Source of the DNA: Solobacterium sp.
GTDB lineage: Bacteria > Bacillota_I > Bacilli_A > Erysipelotrichales > Erysipelotrichaceae
Length of the DNA stretch: 64,000 bases
Reading direction: 5' to 3'
NCBI GenBank assembly: GCA_024693325.1
Contig: JAILLA010000029.1
Location: 1-64,000, forward strand
In this document: positions 22,712 to 31,713 of the stretch, in pieces
Position numbering within the stretch: position 1 is the first letter of the stretch
Layout of the letters: each line of letters begins with the position of its first letter
Made by a program: the position numbers and the translations under genes
Notes under the pieces: model-generated
The model's input: the letters and a program-made list of their open reading frames with translations, nothing else
Told to the model about the DNA's origin: nothing
Databases searched by the model: none

Positions 22712-22849
22712 ATGGAAACGATCAAAAATGCATTGCGCAAGGCACTCATCAGGATCGCAGAGAATTCTCTTCCGGGACCATCCAGATCCGGATTCTATCA
22801 GAATGATATGCGAGAGCTGAAGAAAAAGCTTGCTAAGGCAAAACACTGA
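22712..22849 (+). CDS. AgrD-like autoinducer peptide precursor (candidate)
   Basis: A 45-residue peptide with a strong ribosome site (AAAGGAG, 8 bases before the ATG) and its own terminator. Residues 1-17 form a basic amphipathic helix (METIKNALRKALIRIAE). Residues 19-30 (SLPGPSRSGFYQ) look like an autoinducer core. The tail 31-45 is charged (NDMRELKKKLAKAKH). This three-part plan and the FYQ-to-charged-tail junction are those of AgrD precursors of Firmicutes. No cysteine is present; Ser24 or Ser26 could form a lactone, as in the S. intermedius peptide. It lies 2.1 kb from agrB on the opposite strand. An unrelated small basic peptide is the alternative. Confidence 0.55.
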   Translation: METIKNALRKALIRIAENSLPGPSRSGFYQNDMRELKKKLAKAKH

Positions 22850-22854
22850 GCGAG

Positions 22855-22889
22855 GCGGGAGTGGATCACAACACTCCTGCTGTTTTTTT
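22855..22889 (+). terminator. Rho-independent terminator of the AgrD-like gene
   Basis: A 9-bp stem GCGGGAGTG (22855-22863) with CACTCCTGC (22872-22880), followed by a T-run from 22883. Confidence 0.8.
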
Positions 22890-22959
22890 ATGACGATATA
22901 TCACCACAGAATATGTCTGGGTTATAATTTGAACGTATATATTCGAAAAGGAGACGATT

Positions 22960-24261
22960 ATGGCATTTCGTAATTTATCTGATATAAAGCCGTTTGAGAA
23001 AAAAGTATGGCTCTCTTCACCGACGATGCATGGTGAGGAACTGAAATACATGACAGAAGCGTATGAAACAAACTGGATGAGCACGGTCGGAAAGAACATC
23101 AACGAGATCGAGGAACAGATCGCTGCGTTTATCGGGGTCAGGTATGCTGTGGCATTGTCCTCAGGGACTGCTTCGCTTCATCTTGCCACAAAGCTTGCGG
23201 CAGAAAAACTGTACGGACAGGCAAGGCCCAATGAAGGCACACTGCGCGGACACCGCGTACTGTGTTCCGATATGACATTTGATGCATCGATCAATCCGGT
23301 CGCGTATGAAGACGGCGAAGCTGTATTCATTGATACGGAATACAACACCTGGAATATGGATCCCGAAGCACTGGAGAAAGCCTTTGAGCTTTATCCGGAC
23401 GCAAAACTTGTCGTCATTGCGCATCTGTACGGTACACCCGGAAAGATCAGTGAGATCAAAGAGATCTGTGACAGACACGGAGCGCTGATCGTAGAGGACG
23501 CTGCCGAGAGCCTTGGTGCGAAGTATCTTTTCAATGGTGAATGGAGAGAGACCGGAAGCTTCGGCAATTACAACTGCATTTCATTCAACGGAAACAAGAT
23601 CATCACAGGCTCCAGCGGCGGTATGTTCCTGACAGACAGCCTGGAAGATGCCGACAAAGTCAGAAAATGGAGCACGCAGTCACGTGAAGCCGCTCCCTGG
23701 TACCAGCATGAAGAGATCGGATACAATTACCGCATGAGCAATGTGATCGCGGGTGTTGTGCGCGGACAGCTGCCTTATCTGGAGGAACATCTTGCCCAGA
23801 AGAAAGCGATCTACGAACGCTACCGTGACGGTCTGAAAGGACTTCCTGTTCAGATGAATCCGTTTGATGAGCAGAGATCCATGCCGAACTACTGGCTCAG
23901 CTGCCTGATCATTGACAAAGATGCTATGGCGTCCCAGGTACGTGATGACCATAAAGCACTGTATATTCCGGAAACAGGGAAGTCCTGTCCTACAGAGATC
24001 CTGGAAACGCTTGCCAGGTTCAACGCTGAGGGAAGACCGATCTGGAAACCGATGCATGCACAGCCGATCTACCGTTCCCATGCGTTCATTACCAGATACG
24101 GAAACGGCAGAGGCACCAGCAACGCTTATATTGACCGCGGTGCCGCATGGGATGCCGGAATGGATATTTTCGAACGCGGACTGTGTCTGCCGAGTGACAA
24201 CAAGATGACGCCTGAACAGCAGGATGTCATTATCGAACTGATCAGAAACTGCTTTGAATAA
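22960..24261 (+). CDS. DegT/DnrJ/EryC1/StrS-family aminotransferase
   Basis: A 433-residue PLP enzyme that transaminates a keto nucleotide-sugar (UDP- or dTDP-4-keto-6-deoxy sugars in most members). Visible are ALSSGTASLHLA (phosphate binding), EDAAESLGA (the PLP-contacting Asp), and the Schiff-base lysine in SFNGNKIITGSSGG. Length is normal for the family. It is preceded by AAGGAG and a TATAAT box at 22923-22928. No other sugar-nucleotide or glycosyltransferase genes lie nearby, which is unusual, since these enzymes normally sit in glycan clusters; its product is therefore unknown. Confidence 0.88.
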   Translation: MAFRNLSDIKPFEKKVWLSSPTMHGEELKYMTEAYETNWMSTVGKNINEIEEQIAAFIGVRYAVALSSGTASLHLATKLAAEKLYGQARPNEGTLRGHRVLCSDMTFDASINPVAYEDGEAVFIDTEYNTWNMDPEALEKAFELYPDAKLVVIAHLYGTPGKISEIKEICDRHGALIVEDAAESLGAKYLFNGEWRETGSFGNYNCISFNGNKIITGSSGGMFLTDSLEDADKVRKWSTQSREAAPWYQHEEIGYNYRMSNVIAGVVRGQLPYLEEHLAQKKAIYERYRDGLKGLPVQMNPFDEQRSMPNYWLSCLIIDKDAMASQVRDDHKALYIPETGKSCPTEILETLARFNAEGRPIWKPMHAQPIYRSHAFITRYGNGRGTSNAYIDRGAAWDAGMDIFERGLCLPSDNKMTPEQQDVIIELIRNCFE

Positions 24262-24296
24262 TCTGATATCTGAGCAATGAATAGAAGGAGCTGTCC

Positions 24297-25274
24297 ATGA
24301 TTTTTCCTGAATTTTTAGATCCCGGAGACCTGATCATGATCAGTGCCCCGAGTGCCGGAGTCGGCAGAAAGCTTGAATCATTCGACCACTCACTGGAGGT
24401 CCTGCGTTCAGCCGGATTCAGACTGCAGGAAACAGCCTCCGTGCGTCTGAATGACATGCGAGGCGGCGATGCTGTGACGCGGGCAAAGGAGTTTGCGGAA
24501 TGCTTCAGGAATCCTGACGCGAAGATGGCCGCATGTGCTGCCGGCGGGGATTTTCTGTTTGAAACACTTCCTTATATCGACTGGGAAGTAATGAAAGAGA
24601 ATCCGAAGTGGCTGATGGGTGCGTCAGACCCGACGTCCCTGCTTTACGGATACCTGACAAAATGCGATACGGCCGTCATTTACGGAATGAACGCAGGATC
24701 ATTTGATGTGGAAGAAATGTATCCGTTCATCAAAGACAGCCTGGATATCATCAAGGGCAGACAGGTCATACAGCACTCCTATGATAAATTTGCGTCTGTC
24801 CCGTTTGCGGATGAACTTGCGTTTGACAAGGAAACAGAATGGAAGAGCCCTCTGGATGAACTGGATGTTACAGCCAGGGCGATCGGCGGATGCCTGGATG
24901 TTCTCAAGGACCTGATCGGTACGCCGTATGAAGATACGAAAGGCTTTGTCAGAAAGTACAGGGATGACGGACTGATCTGGTTCCTGGACGTCTACTCCAT
25001 GCCGGCAGAGCATGTCTACCGTACACTGCTGCAGATGAAGTACGCGGGATGGCTGGACCATACAAAAGCTGTTGTGCTGGGCAGGGTATTGTTCTCTTCC
25101 AGTGAAACAGGCATGACCTATGAAGAAGCGCTCAGCAGGGCATGCGGTGATATTCCCTATGTATATGACGCGGATGTAGGACATACCGATCCGTGCATGA
25201 CATTGCTGCTGGGGGCGAAGGCACACCTGAAATACAGGGCACGAAAAGCATCGCTTGAATTCCTGCATGAATAA
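24297..25274 (+). CDS. S66-family LD-carboxypeptidase (MccF/LdcA-like)
   Basis: A 325-residue serine peptidase of family S66. The nucleophile is Ser110 in MGASDPTS (family G-x-S-D-x-T). The catalytic Glu is probably in VVLGRVLF or just before it, and the catalytic His lies in DVGHTDP near the C-terminus. Members cleave the L-D bond of recycled muropeptides (LdcA) or inactivate microcin C-like nucleotide peptides (MccF). There is no signal peptide. It is followed 14 bases later by fumC, and the genes 22960-28935 read as one unit with short gaps. Confidence 0.85.
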   Translation: MIFPEFLDPGDLIMISAPSAGVGRKLESFDHSLEVLRSAGFRLQETASVRLNDMRGGDAVTRAKEFAECFRNPDAKMAACAAGGDFLFETLPYIDWEVMKENPKWLMGASDPTSLLYGYLTKCDTAVIYGMNAGSFDVEEMYPFIKDSLDIIKGRQVIQHSYDKFASVPFADELAFDKETEWKSPLDELDVTARAIGGCLDVLKDLIGTPYEDTKGFVRKYRDDGLIWFLDVYSMPAEHVYRTLLQMKYAGWLDHTKAVVLGRVLFSSSETGMTYEEALSRACGDIPYVYDADVGHTDPCMTLLLGAKAHLKYRARKASLEFLHE

Positions 25275-25288
25275 GGAGACGGAAGCTT

Positions 25289-26650
25289 ATGGGATACCGT
25301 ATAGAACACGATACGATGGGTGAAGTTTCTGTTCCAGAGGAACATCTCTGGGGCGCACAGACACAGCGCTCACTGGAGAATTTCCGTATCTCGACGGAGA
25401 CGATGCCGCAGGAGATCATCGAGGCATTTGCGATCCTGAAGAAATGCGCAGCTCTTGCCAACAGGGACCTGAAAAAGCTTGATCCGGAAAAAGCAGATGC
25501 GATCGTAAAAGCAGCTGAAGAGATCCTGAACGGGGTCTATCCGGAAGAGTTCCCCCTGAAGGTCTGGCAGACAGGAAGCGGTACGCAGTCAAATATGAAC
25601 GTCAATGAAGTCATTGCGCATATCGCCGCAAAGAATTCCGGGATCACACTGCATCCGAACGATCATGTAAATATGTCGCAGAGTTCCAATGACACATTTC
25701 CGACAGCCATGCATATCGCCGCTGCGGTCGCTTTGAACAGGGACCTGTTCCCGGCAGTACGGATGATGATCTCACTTCTTGAGGAACTCGAAAAACAGAA
25801 TGCATCCGTGATCAAGATCGGCCGTACGCACCTGATGGATGCCGTGCCGCTGAGGTTTTCACAGGAGATCAGCGGATGGCGGGGAATGCTGGAAAAGGAC
25901 CTGCAGTATCTGGAAGAGTCCTGCACACACCTGTATGAACTGGCAATCGGCGGGACTGCGGTAGGTACAGGCCTGAACTGTCCGGAAGGATTTGATGTCC
26001 TGTGCACATGGTATATCGCACAGATGACAGGACTACCGTTTGAACCGGCAGACAACAAGTTCCAGGCACTGACTTCCAAGTCCGCGTATGTACATGTACA
26101 TGGTGCGCTGAAGGCACTGGCATGCGATCTGATGAAGATGGCGAATGATATCCGGTGGCTGGCAAGCGGACCCAGATGCGGGATCGGTGAGATCCATATC
26201 CCCGAAAATGAGCCCGGCAGCTCCATCATGCCCGGCAAAGTGAATCCGACACAATGTGAAGCGGTCACCATGATCGCCGTACAGGTCGTCGGTAATGATG
26301 CGGCGGTCTCGTTCGGCGCATCACAGGGGAACTTCCAGCTGAATGTATTCATGCCTGTTCTGGCATACAATATGATGCAGTCGGTACGCCTGCTTTCCGA
26401 CGGGATCCGTTCCTTTGCCGCAAACTGTGTTGCGGGAATTCAGCCGGATGCCGGAAGGATGCAGGAGAACCTGAACAGATCGCTGATGCTGGTGACATGT
26501 CTATCACCGGTGATCGGATATGAAAATGCCGCAAAAGCGGCGCATAAAGCTTATCAGGAACATCTGACCCTGAAACAGGCGGTTGTTTCTCTCGGGTTTA
26601 TGAGTGAAGATGAATATGACCGTGAGGTAGATCCTGAAAAAATGGTCTGA
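25289..26650 (+). CDS. Class II fumarate hydratase
   Basis: A 453-residue fumarase, interconverting fumarate and malate. The superfamily signature loop is GSSIMPGKVNPTQCEA. The substrate-binding motifs TGSGTQSNMNVNEV, NDHVNMSQSSNDTFPTA and KIGRTHLMDA are complete and diagnostic of FumC rather than aspartase or argininosuccinate lyase. An AAGGAG site precedes the ATG. No other citric-acid-cycle gene is adjacent; in a fermenter it may serve the malate-fumarate-succinate branch. Confidence 0.92.
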   Translation: MGYRIEHDTMGEVSVPEEHLWGAQTQRSLENFRISTETMPQEIIEAFAILKKCAALANRDLKKLDPEKADAIVKAAEEILNGVYPEEFPLKVWQTGSGTQSNMNVNEVIAHIAAKNSGITLHPNDHVNMSQSSNDTFPTAMHIAAAVALNRDLFPAVRMMISLLEELEKQNASVIKIGRTHLMDAVPLRFSQEISGWRGMLEKDLQYLEESCTHLYELAIGGTAVGTGLNCPEGFDVLCTWYIAQMTGLPFEPADNKFQALTSKSAYVHVHGALKALACDLMKMANDIRWLASGPRCGIGEIHIPENEPGSSIMPGKVNPTQCEAVTMIAVQVVGNDAAVSFGASQGNFQLNVFMPVLAYNMMQSVRLLSDGIRSFAANCVAGIQPDAGRMQENLNRSLMLVTCLSPVIGYENAAKAAHKAYQEHLTLKQAVVSLGFMSEDEYDREVDPEKMV

Positions 26651-26659
26651 GGTAACAGT

Positions 26660-27100
26660 ATGACAATGATGAATGAATCTGACAAACACAGGTTTCTCGG
26701 GGAAATGCTGAGAAGCGGGGAACATTATCAGGCGGAAGTCTGGGGCAATGTGACCGCAGACAAGAAAACACAGCTGATGTTCAGCTCCATGCCTGTCAAC
26801 AGCATCCTTATGGAAAGCTACTGCTATATCGGGATGACAGAAGAAAACATCAACATCGTCGTGGTCAGCACGCAGAAGCCGGATAAGATCCTTGGACGCC
26901 TGCGCCTGCCGATCGATAAAATATCGTCTGTCTCCATAAAAGGCAGCCTGATCCCCGGAAAGAAAACGATGGATCTGCTGGTGGACGGAAGGGCGATCCG
27001 TCTCAAGCTGTCATCCGGAAAGACCGGAACAGATCTTCAGGGTCAGAAGGAAGGTGTCCGGATGATCACTGAACGTTTCAAAGTATTAAGCAATAAATGA
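26660..27100 (+). CDS. Conserved hypothetical protein, PH-like fold possible
   Basis: A 146-residue soluble protein without signal or membrane segments. The predicted pattern is beta-rich (LGRLRLPIDKISSVSIKG, TMDLLVDGRAIRLKL) with a C-terminal helix, as in small bacterial PH-like domains, but I cannot assign a family. It lies 9 bases after fumC and 11 bases before the ABC transporter gene, so it is probably co-transcribed with them. Confidence 0.55.
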   Translation: MTMMNESDKHRFLGEMLRSGEHYQAEVWGNVTADKKTQLMFSSMPVNSILMESYCYIGMTEENINIVVVSTQKPDKILGRLRLPIDKISSVSIKGSLIPGKKTMDLLVDGRAIRLKLSSGKTGTDLQGQKEGVRMITERFKVLSNK

Positions 27101-27111
27101 GGAATTGAATT

Positions 27112-28935
27112 ATGAGTATGCGCGGAGGACCGGGAGGACGCGGAGCCTATCTGACAGAAGAAGAGAAGGCCGCTGCCCCCAAGGTCACAAAAGAACTGCT
27201 TGCGAGAGTCGCATCATATCTGCTTCCCTATTGGAAACAGATGCTGATCGTACTGATCGCCATCGCTGTGGCGTCAGTGCTCGGCATGATGCCTGCGGTT
27301 CTGACCGGAAAGATCATCGACGACGGCCTGATCGGAAGAAATCTGGATCTTCTGGTCAAGCTGATACTGGCATCACTGGCAGTATCATTCGGCTCCAATC
27401 TGATCGGCGTTCTTCAGAGCTGGATGAACACATGGATCGCAGAACATATTACATATGATATGCGTTCCCAGATGTTCCGCCATCTGCAGAAGATGCCGCA
27501 GAGCTTCTTTACTTCAAACAACCAGGGTGACATCATCACCCGTATGACAAGCGATATTTCCGGTGTTCAGCGCATTATTACAGATACACTGACGAGCATC
27601 CTTTCCAATGTGATCACACTGATCGTTGCCCTGGCAGCGATGTACCGGCGGAACTGGATCCTGGCGACACTGGGCGTCATGATCGTCCCGCTGTTTACGA
27701 TCCCGACAAGATCTGCCGGCAAAAAGAGATGGTCCCTTACCAGGGAATCACAGGCAGTCAGCGATGAGATCAACGGCATCCTGAATGAAACACTGTCGGT
27801 CAGCGGACAGACGCTGGTCAAGCTGTTCAACCGGGAAGAGCGCGAGGCAGAAAAGTACGAGGCTGCCGCAAGAAAGCAGATCGCCCTGAATATCAAGGAA
27901 AACATGGCAGGCAGATGGTTCCGTGTCGTCATCAGCACATTTACGACGATCGGACCGATGCTGATATATCTGGTTGGCGGCATCCTGATGATGAAGTACA
28001 ACTCCGATATTACAGTCGGTGACATCACGGTCATGGTATCCCTGCTGAGCAGGATGTACGGACCGGTGAACTCACTGCTGAACATCCAGGTCGACTGGAT
28101 CCGCTCCATGGCAATGTTTACCCGTATCTTTGAATATCTGGATATGCCCGTCAGTATCGAGTCTGCTCCGGACGCGGTCACACCGGATCATGTGGAAGGC
28201 AATATCGTATTCGACGATGTTCACTTCTCATATGAACCTTCACGTGAGATCCTCAAGGGCATCAATTTTGAACTGAAGGCAGGCAGCAGTATTGCGCTCG
28301 TCGGACCATCAGGTTCCGGCAAGAGTACGATCATCAATCTCATTCCGAGACTGTACGATGTTGATTCCGGCAGCGTATCATTCGACGGGATCGATGTCAG
28401 GAAACTGGATCTGACGTTTTTGAGGGAACAGGTCGGTATTGTTTCCCAGGAAACATACCTGTTCAACGGAACGATCATGGAAAACCTGAAATACGCGAAT
28501 CCGAAAGCGACCGGACAGATGATCATGGAAGCCTGCAAAAAGGCGAATATCTATGACTTTATCGTCAATCAGGAAAAAGGCTTCAATACCATGGTCGGAA
28601 ACCGCGGCCTGAAGCTGTCCGGCGGCGAGAAACAGAGACTGTCGATCGCGCGTGTACTGCTGAAGGACCCGACGATCCTGATCTTTGATGAAGCGACATC
28701 CGCACTGGATTCGATCAGTGAGAACCTGATCCAGGAAGCGATCGATCCGCTGATCAAGGAAAAGACGAGCATCCTGATCGCGCACCGTCTGTCAACGATC
28801 CTTGCGGCAGATGAGATCCTCGTGATCAAGGACGGCATGATCGTAGAACACGGCAAACATTCCGAACTGGTGAAAGCCGGCGGAGTCTATACAGAGCTTT
28901 ACGAAACACAGTTCAAGAAAGCACTCGAGTCATAA
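27112..28935 (+). CDS. ABC exporter half-transporter (MsbA/BmrA type)
   Basis: A 607-residue fused membrane and ATPase subunit, working as a homo- or heterodimer. The N-terminus is Gly/Arg-rich (MSMRGGPGGRGAYL), as in one subunit of many Firmicute heterodimeric exporters. Six helices fill roughly 45-330. The ATPase domain has Walker A GPSGSGKS (398-405), signature LSGGEKQ (502-508), Walker B ILIFDEATSALD, and the H-loop in IAHRLST. Substrate cannot be told. No partner half-transporter is adjacent. Confidence 0.9.
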   Translation: MSMRGGPGGRGAYLTEEEKAAAPKVTKELLARVASYLLPYWKQMLIVLIAIAVASVLGMMPAVLTGKIIDDGLIGRNLDLLVKLILASLAVSFGSNLIGVLQSWMNTWIAEHITYDMRSQMFRHLQKMPQSFFTSNNQGDIITRMTSDISGVQRIITDTLTSILSNVITLIVALAAMYRRNWILATLGVMIVPLFTIPTRSAGKKRWSLTRESQAVSDEINGILNETLSVSGQTLVKLFNREEREAEKYEAAARKQIALNIKENMAGRWFRVVISTFTTIGPMLIYLVGGILMMKYNSDITVGDITVMVSLLSRMYGPVNSLLNIQVDWIRSMAMFTRIFEYLDMPVSIESAPDAVTPDHVEGNIVFDDVHFSYEPSREILKGINFELKAGSSIALVGPSGSGKSTIINLIPRLYDVDSGSVSFDGIDVRKLDLTFLREQVGIVSQETYLFNGTIMENLKYANPKATGQMIMEACKKANIYDFIVNQEKGFNTMVGNRGLKLSGGEKQRLSIARVLLKDPTILIFDEATSALDSISENLIQEAIDPLIKEKTSILIAHRLSTILAADEILVIKDGMIVEHGKHSELVKAGGVYTELYETQFKKALES

Positions 28936-28945
28936 CGATCGTGAT

Positions 28946-28966
28946 AACCGGAGAGATCCGGTTTTC
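28946..28966 (+). terminator. Short terminator after the ABC transporter
   Basis: AACCGG (28946-28951) with CCGGTT (28958-28963), loop AGAGAT, then a short T-run ending in C. The 6-bp stem is moderate. Confidence 0.5.
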
Positions 28967-28982
28967 CTCATAAGGAGAGAAT

Positions 28983-29843
28983 ATGGAAATTACAGTCAGA
29001 AAAGCAGATATGAATGACCTTGACGATCTTCTGGCGATCGAAGCCAGCGCGATCCCGGGATACGCATATCTCGATGAAGCCAAAGATTTTCTGCTTGGAA
29101 ATGTCGGCAATCAGGGAGAGATGATCCTTGCGCTGGCAGACGGCGTTCCGGCCGGTATGGGAAGATATTCGGTACTGCCCGATGGAAGCGGATGGCTGGA
29201 GATCCTCAGGGTCAGAAAGGAATACCAGAGACAGGGGATCGGCATGGCGATCTATCAGCGTTATATGGAACTGGCAGAAGAAACAGGAGCACCGTCTGTC
29301 GCAATGTTTACCGGACGCAGGAATATCGCCAGCAAGTCCTTAGCTGAGCGCTGGGGCTTTGCGCTGGCGGAGGACTTCAGCGGTTATTCCGTACCGCTGG
29401 ATCATACAGCTGAGCACTCGGAATATCATCTGATCACGGATCCCGATGAAGTGGAAGCCCGCGTCAGTGCCTGGCACGGGGACTGGGGCAAATACATGTG
29501 CATCAACCGTACCTTTATGAAATACGGACGCCCGCTGTATGAATGGCTGGCCGGAAGGAATATGGTATACGGCAGCGGGGAAACGACGATCGTTCTCGGC
29601 TGGCGCATGCTGAAGGAGCGCGGTCTTCATATCGGATTTATGGACGGGGACCTGACGGATGCCCTGGCATTTGCCGCAGATGAGACCGTAAAGCGTGGCC
29701 TGCCGTCCCTGCAGATGATGTTTGACAAGTCCTATACGGATATGCACGCATTTACGGCACACCATAAAATGACGCATACCGGGGACCTGATCGTGATGGA
29801 ATATGTAAAATCATGTGAAGTGAACCGTGATATTGGGCAATAA
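28983..29843 (+). CDS. GNAT-family N-acetyltransferase with C-terminal extension
   Basis: A 286-residue protein. Residues 1-140 form a GNAT domain with the acetyl-CoA loop VRKEYQRQGIGMAIYQ (family R/Q-x-x-G-x-G/A). The C-terminal half (about 145-286) does not match the fold by eye; it may be a second, degenerate GNAT unit, as in two-domain members. Target unknown. It is preceded by AAGGAG. A promoter for rapZ lies directly after it. Confidence 0.75.
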   Translation: MEITVRKADMNDLDDLLAIEASAIPGYAYLDEAKDFLLGNVGNQGEMILALADGVPAGMGRYSVLPDGSGWLEILRVRKEYQRQGIGMAIYQRYMELAEETGAPSVAMFTGRRNIASKSLAERWGFALAEDFSGYSVPLDHTAEHSEYHLITDPDEVEARVSAWHGDWGKYMCINRTFMKYGRPLYEWLAGRNMVYGSGETTIVLGWRMLKERGLHIGFMDGDLTDALAFAADETVKRGLPSLQMMFDKSYTDMHAFTAHHKMTHTGDLIVMEYVKSCEVNRDIGQ

Positions 29844-29862
29844 AAACCATGCATGGTAGAAT
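29833..29862 (+). promoter_or_regulatory. Promoter of the rapZ-yvcK-whiA operon
   Basis: TTGGGC (29833-29838) and TAGAAT (29857-29862) with an 18-bp spacer, partly inside the end of the preceding gene. Confidence 0.45.
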
Positions 29863-29888
29863 AATGAAGCAGAAAAGGGGTGGTTTTC

Positions 29889-30767
29889 ATGACTGAAGCT
29901 GCACAGCACAGACGAGTGATCCTGGTCAGCGGAATGAGCGGAGCCGGAAAGAGTACGGCTACCAGATTCCTTGAGGATATGGGATATCACTGTATCGATA
30001 ATTTCCCGGTACAGATGCTGAGTCTGCTGGTCGACATGATCGAGAATACAACGGATCAGAGATACCAGTACATTGCGCTTTCTACTTCCGCACAGGACTT
30101 TCCGGATTTCCAGAGAGTACTGAAGGGAGAAGGCATCGAGGTGTTTACGCTGTTCCTGGACGCGGCTGACAATATCCTGCTGCACAGATATAAAAGCACC
30201 AGGAGGGTCCACCCGCTGCTTCTGAGCAACCAGGCGAATACACTGGAAGAAGCGATCGATGTGGAACGTCAGATGTTCCAGAAATACATCAATGATTCCG
30301 TGATCACCATCGACACGACATTTGTTACCGAAAAAGAACTCAAGAGGAAGATCGAGAGCTACTTTTCCAAAAGTGCGGTCCCGTCATTTTCCATCTCCTT
30401 TATCTCCTTCGGATACAAGAACGGAGTTCCCATGGATGCCGACCTGATGATCGATGTCCGTTTTCTGCCGAACCCATACTGGGAGGTGGAGCTTCGCCCG
30501 TATTCCGGCAATGATGAATGCATCTACAGATATGTGATCGATAAACCGGAAACACAGGAATTCCTGAAACGCCTGATCTCCTTCCTGGACTATGCGTTTG
30601 AGGAATACGTTAAAGAAGGGAAGAATCACTTTACGGTAGCGATCGGCTGTACCGGCGGACAGCATCGTTCGGTTTCTGTAGCCAACTATTTATATAACCA
30701 CTATAAAGAACAGTACAACAGTTATATTGAACATAGGGATGTACAGGAACATGACAGTACAGAATAA
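29889..30767 (+). CDS. RapZ/YvcJ nucleotide-binding protein
   Basis: A 292-residue P-loop protein of the RapZ (YvcJ) family. Walker A is GMSGAGKST (15-23). The C-terminal RapZ domain ends with the conserved GCTGGQHRSV. In E. coli RapZ is an RNase adaptor controlling GlmS; in Bacillus the homologue is a GTPase linked to competence. An in-frame GTG at 29880 is possible, but the ATG at 29889 has AAAAGGGG at correct spacing. It overlaps yvcK by 17 bases. Confidence 0.93.
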   Translation: MTEAAQHRRVILVSGMSGAGKSTATRFLEDMGYHCIDNFPVQMLSLLVDMIENTTDQRYQYIALSTSAQDFPDFQRVLKGEGIEVFTLFLDAADNILLHRYKSTRRVHPLLLSNQANTLEEAIDVERQMFQKYINDSVITIDTTFVTEKELKRKIESYFSKSAVPSFSISFISFGYKNGVPMDADLMIDVRFLPNPYWEVELRPYSGNDECIYRYVIDKPETQEFLKRLISFLDYAFEEYVKEGKNHFTVAIGCTGGQHRSVSVANYLYNHYKEQYNSYIEHRDVQEHDSTE

Positions 30768-31713
30768 GAAGATCGTTGTGATCGGGGGCGGCCATGGACA
30801 GTCAGCCATCTGCCGCGGCATCAAATTTATTGAGGACGTAGACATCAGCGCCATCGTTACCGTTGCGGATGACGGAGGCAGTACAGGCAGACTGCGCAGG
30901 CAGTTCCACATTCCTGCGATGGGTGATATCAGGAACGTTATGATCGCTCTGGCAGGAAGTGAAACAGTCCTGTCCAACCTGATGGATTACCGTTTTGATG
31001 ATCCGGACGGAAGCGAAGAGGACGTGCACGGACACAACCTCGGCAATCTGATCCTGACGGCACTGACCCAGCAGAGCGGAAGCTTTCTGGAGGCAGTCAG
31101 GACGATCGAACAGGTCCTGAACGTCAGGGGAAAGATCATTCCCGCAACCACACAGGTCATTACATTGCTTGCCCTGATGGAAGATGATGTCATCGTCAAA
31201 GGGGAAGCGAATATTCCTACGGTATCCAACCGGATCCGCAAGGTCTTTTATGAAGAACCCGTAAAGGCATCCAGGGAAGCAGTCGATGCGATCCTGAACG
31301 CTGATCTGATCATATACGGGATCGGCTCGGTATTTACCAGCATTCTGCCGAATGTTATCATACCTGAGCTGACCGAAGCGCTGCAGCAGACAGAAGCCAG
31401 AAAAGTCTATTTCTGCAACGCAATGACCCAGGTCGGGGAAACGGACGGCTTTGATGTGGAAGCCCATGTGGCTGCACTGAACCGGCATGGGGCACCGGTA
31501 GATGAGGTGATCGTGGCGGACAACGAGGTACCGGAATATATCCTGGAAAGGTACCGGAAAGAAGGCTCTTCGGAAGTCAGGCTTTCGAAGGACCGGCATG
31601 ATTATAAAGTGGTCAAAATGGATCTGCTGAACTTTGACGGAAATCTGGTCAGACATGATTCCATGAAGATCAAAAAGGCAGTGGAATATCTGCTGCAGGA
31701 ACTTGGAGCGTAA
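30751..31713 (+). CDS. YvcK/CofD-like gluconeogenesis factor
   Basis: A 320-residue protein of the YvcK family, needed in Bacillus for growth on gluconeogenic carbon and for cell-shape control, binding UDP-sugars. It begins with GGGHG (12-16) and has TVADDGGSTGRLRR and the GDIRNV motif shared with CofD. The start at 30751 lies inside rapZ; a further upstream ATG at 30727 would overlap more. Its last base is the first base of whiA's ATG. Confidence 0.92.
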   Translation: MTVQNKKIVVIGGGHGQSAICRGIKFIEDVDISAIVTVADDGGSTGRLRRQFHIPAMGDIRNVMIALAGSETVLSNLMDYRFDDPDGSEEDVHGHNLGNLILTALTQQSGSFLEAVRTIEQVLNVRGKIIPATTQVITLLALMEDDVIVKGEANIPTVSNRIRKVFYEEPVKASREAVDAILNADLIIYGIGSVFTSILPNVIIPELTEALQQTEARKVYFCNAMTQVGETDGFDVEAHVAALNRHGAPVDEVIVADNEVPEYILERYRKEGSSEVRLSKDRHDYKVVKMDLLNFDGNLVRHDSMKIKKAVEYLLQELGA

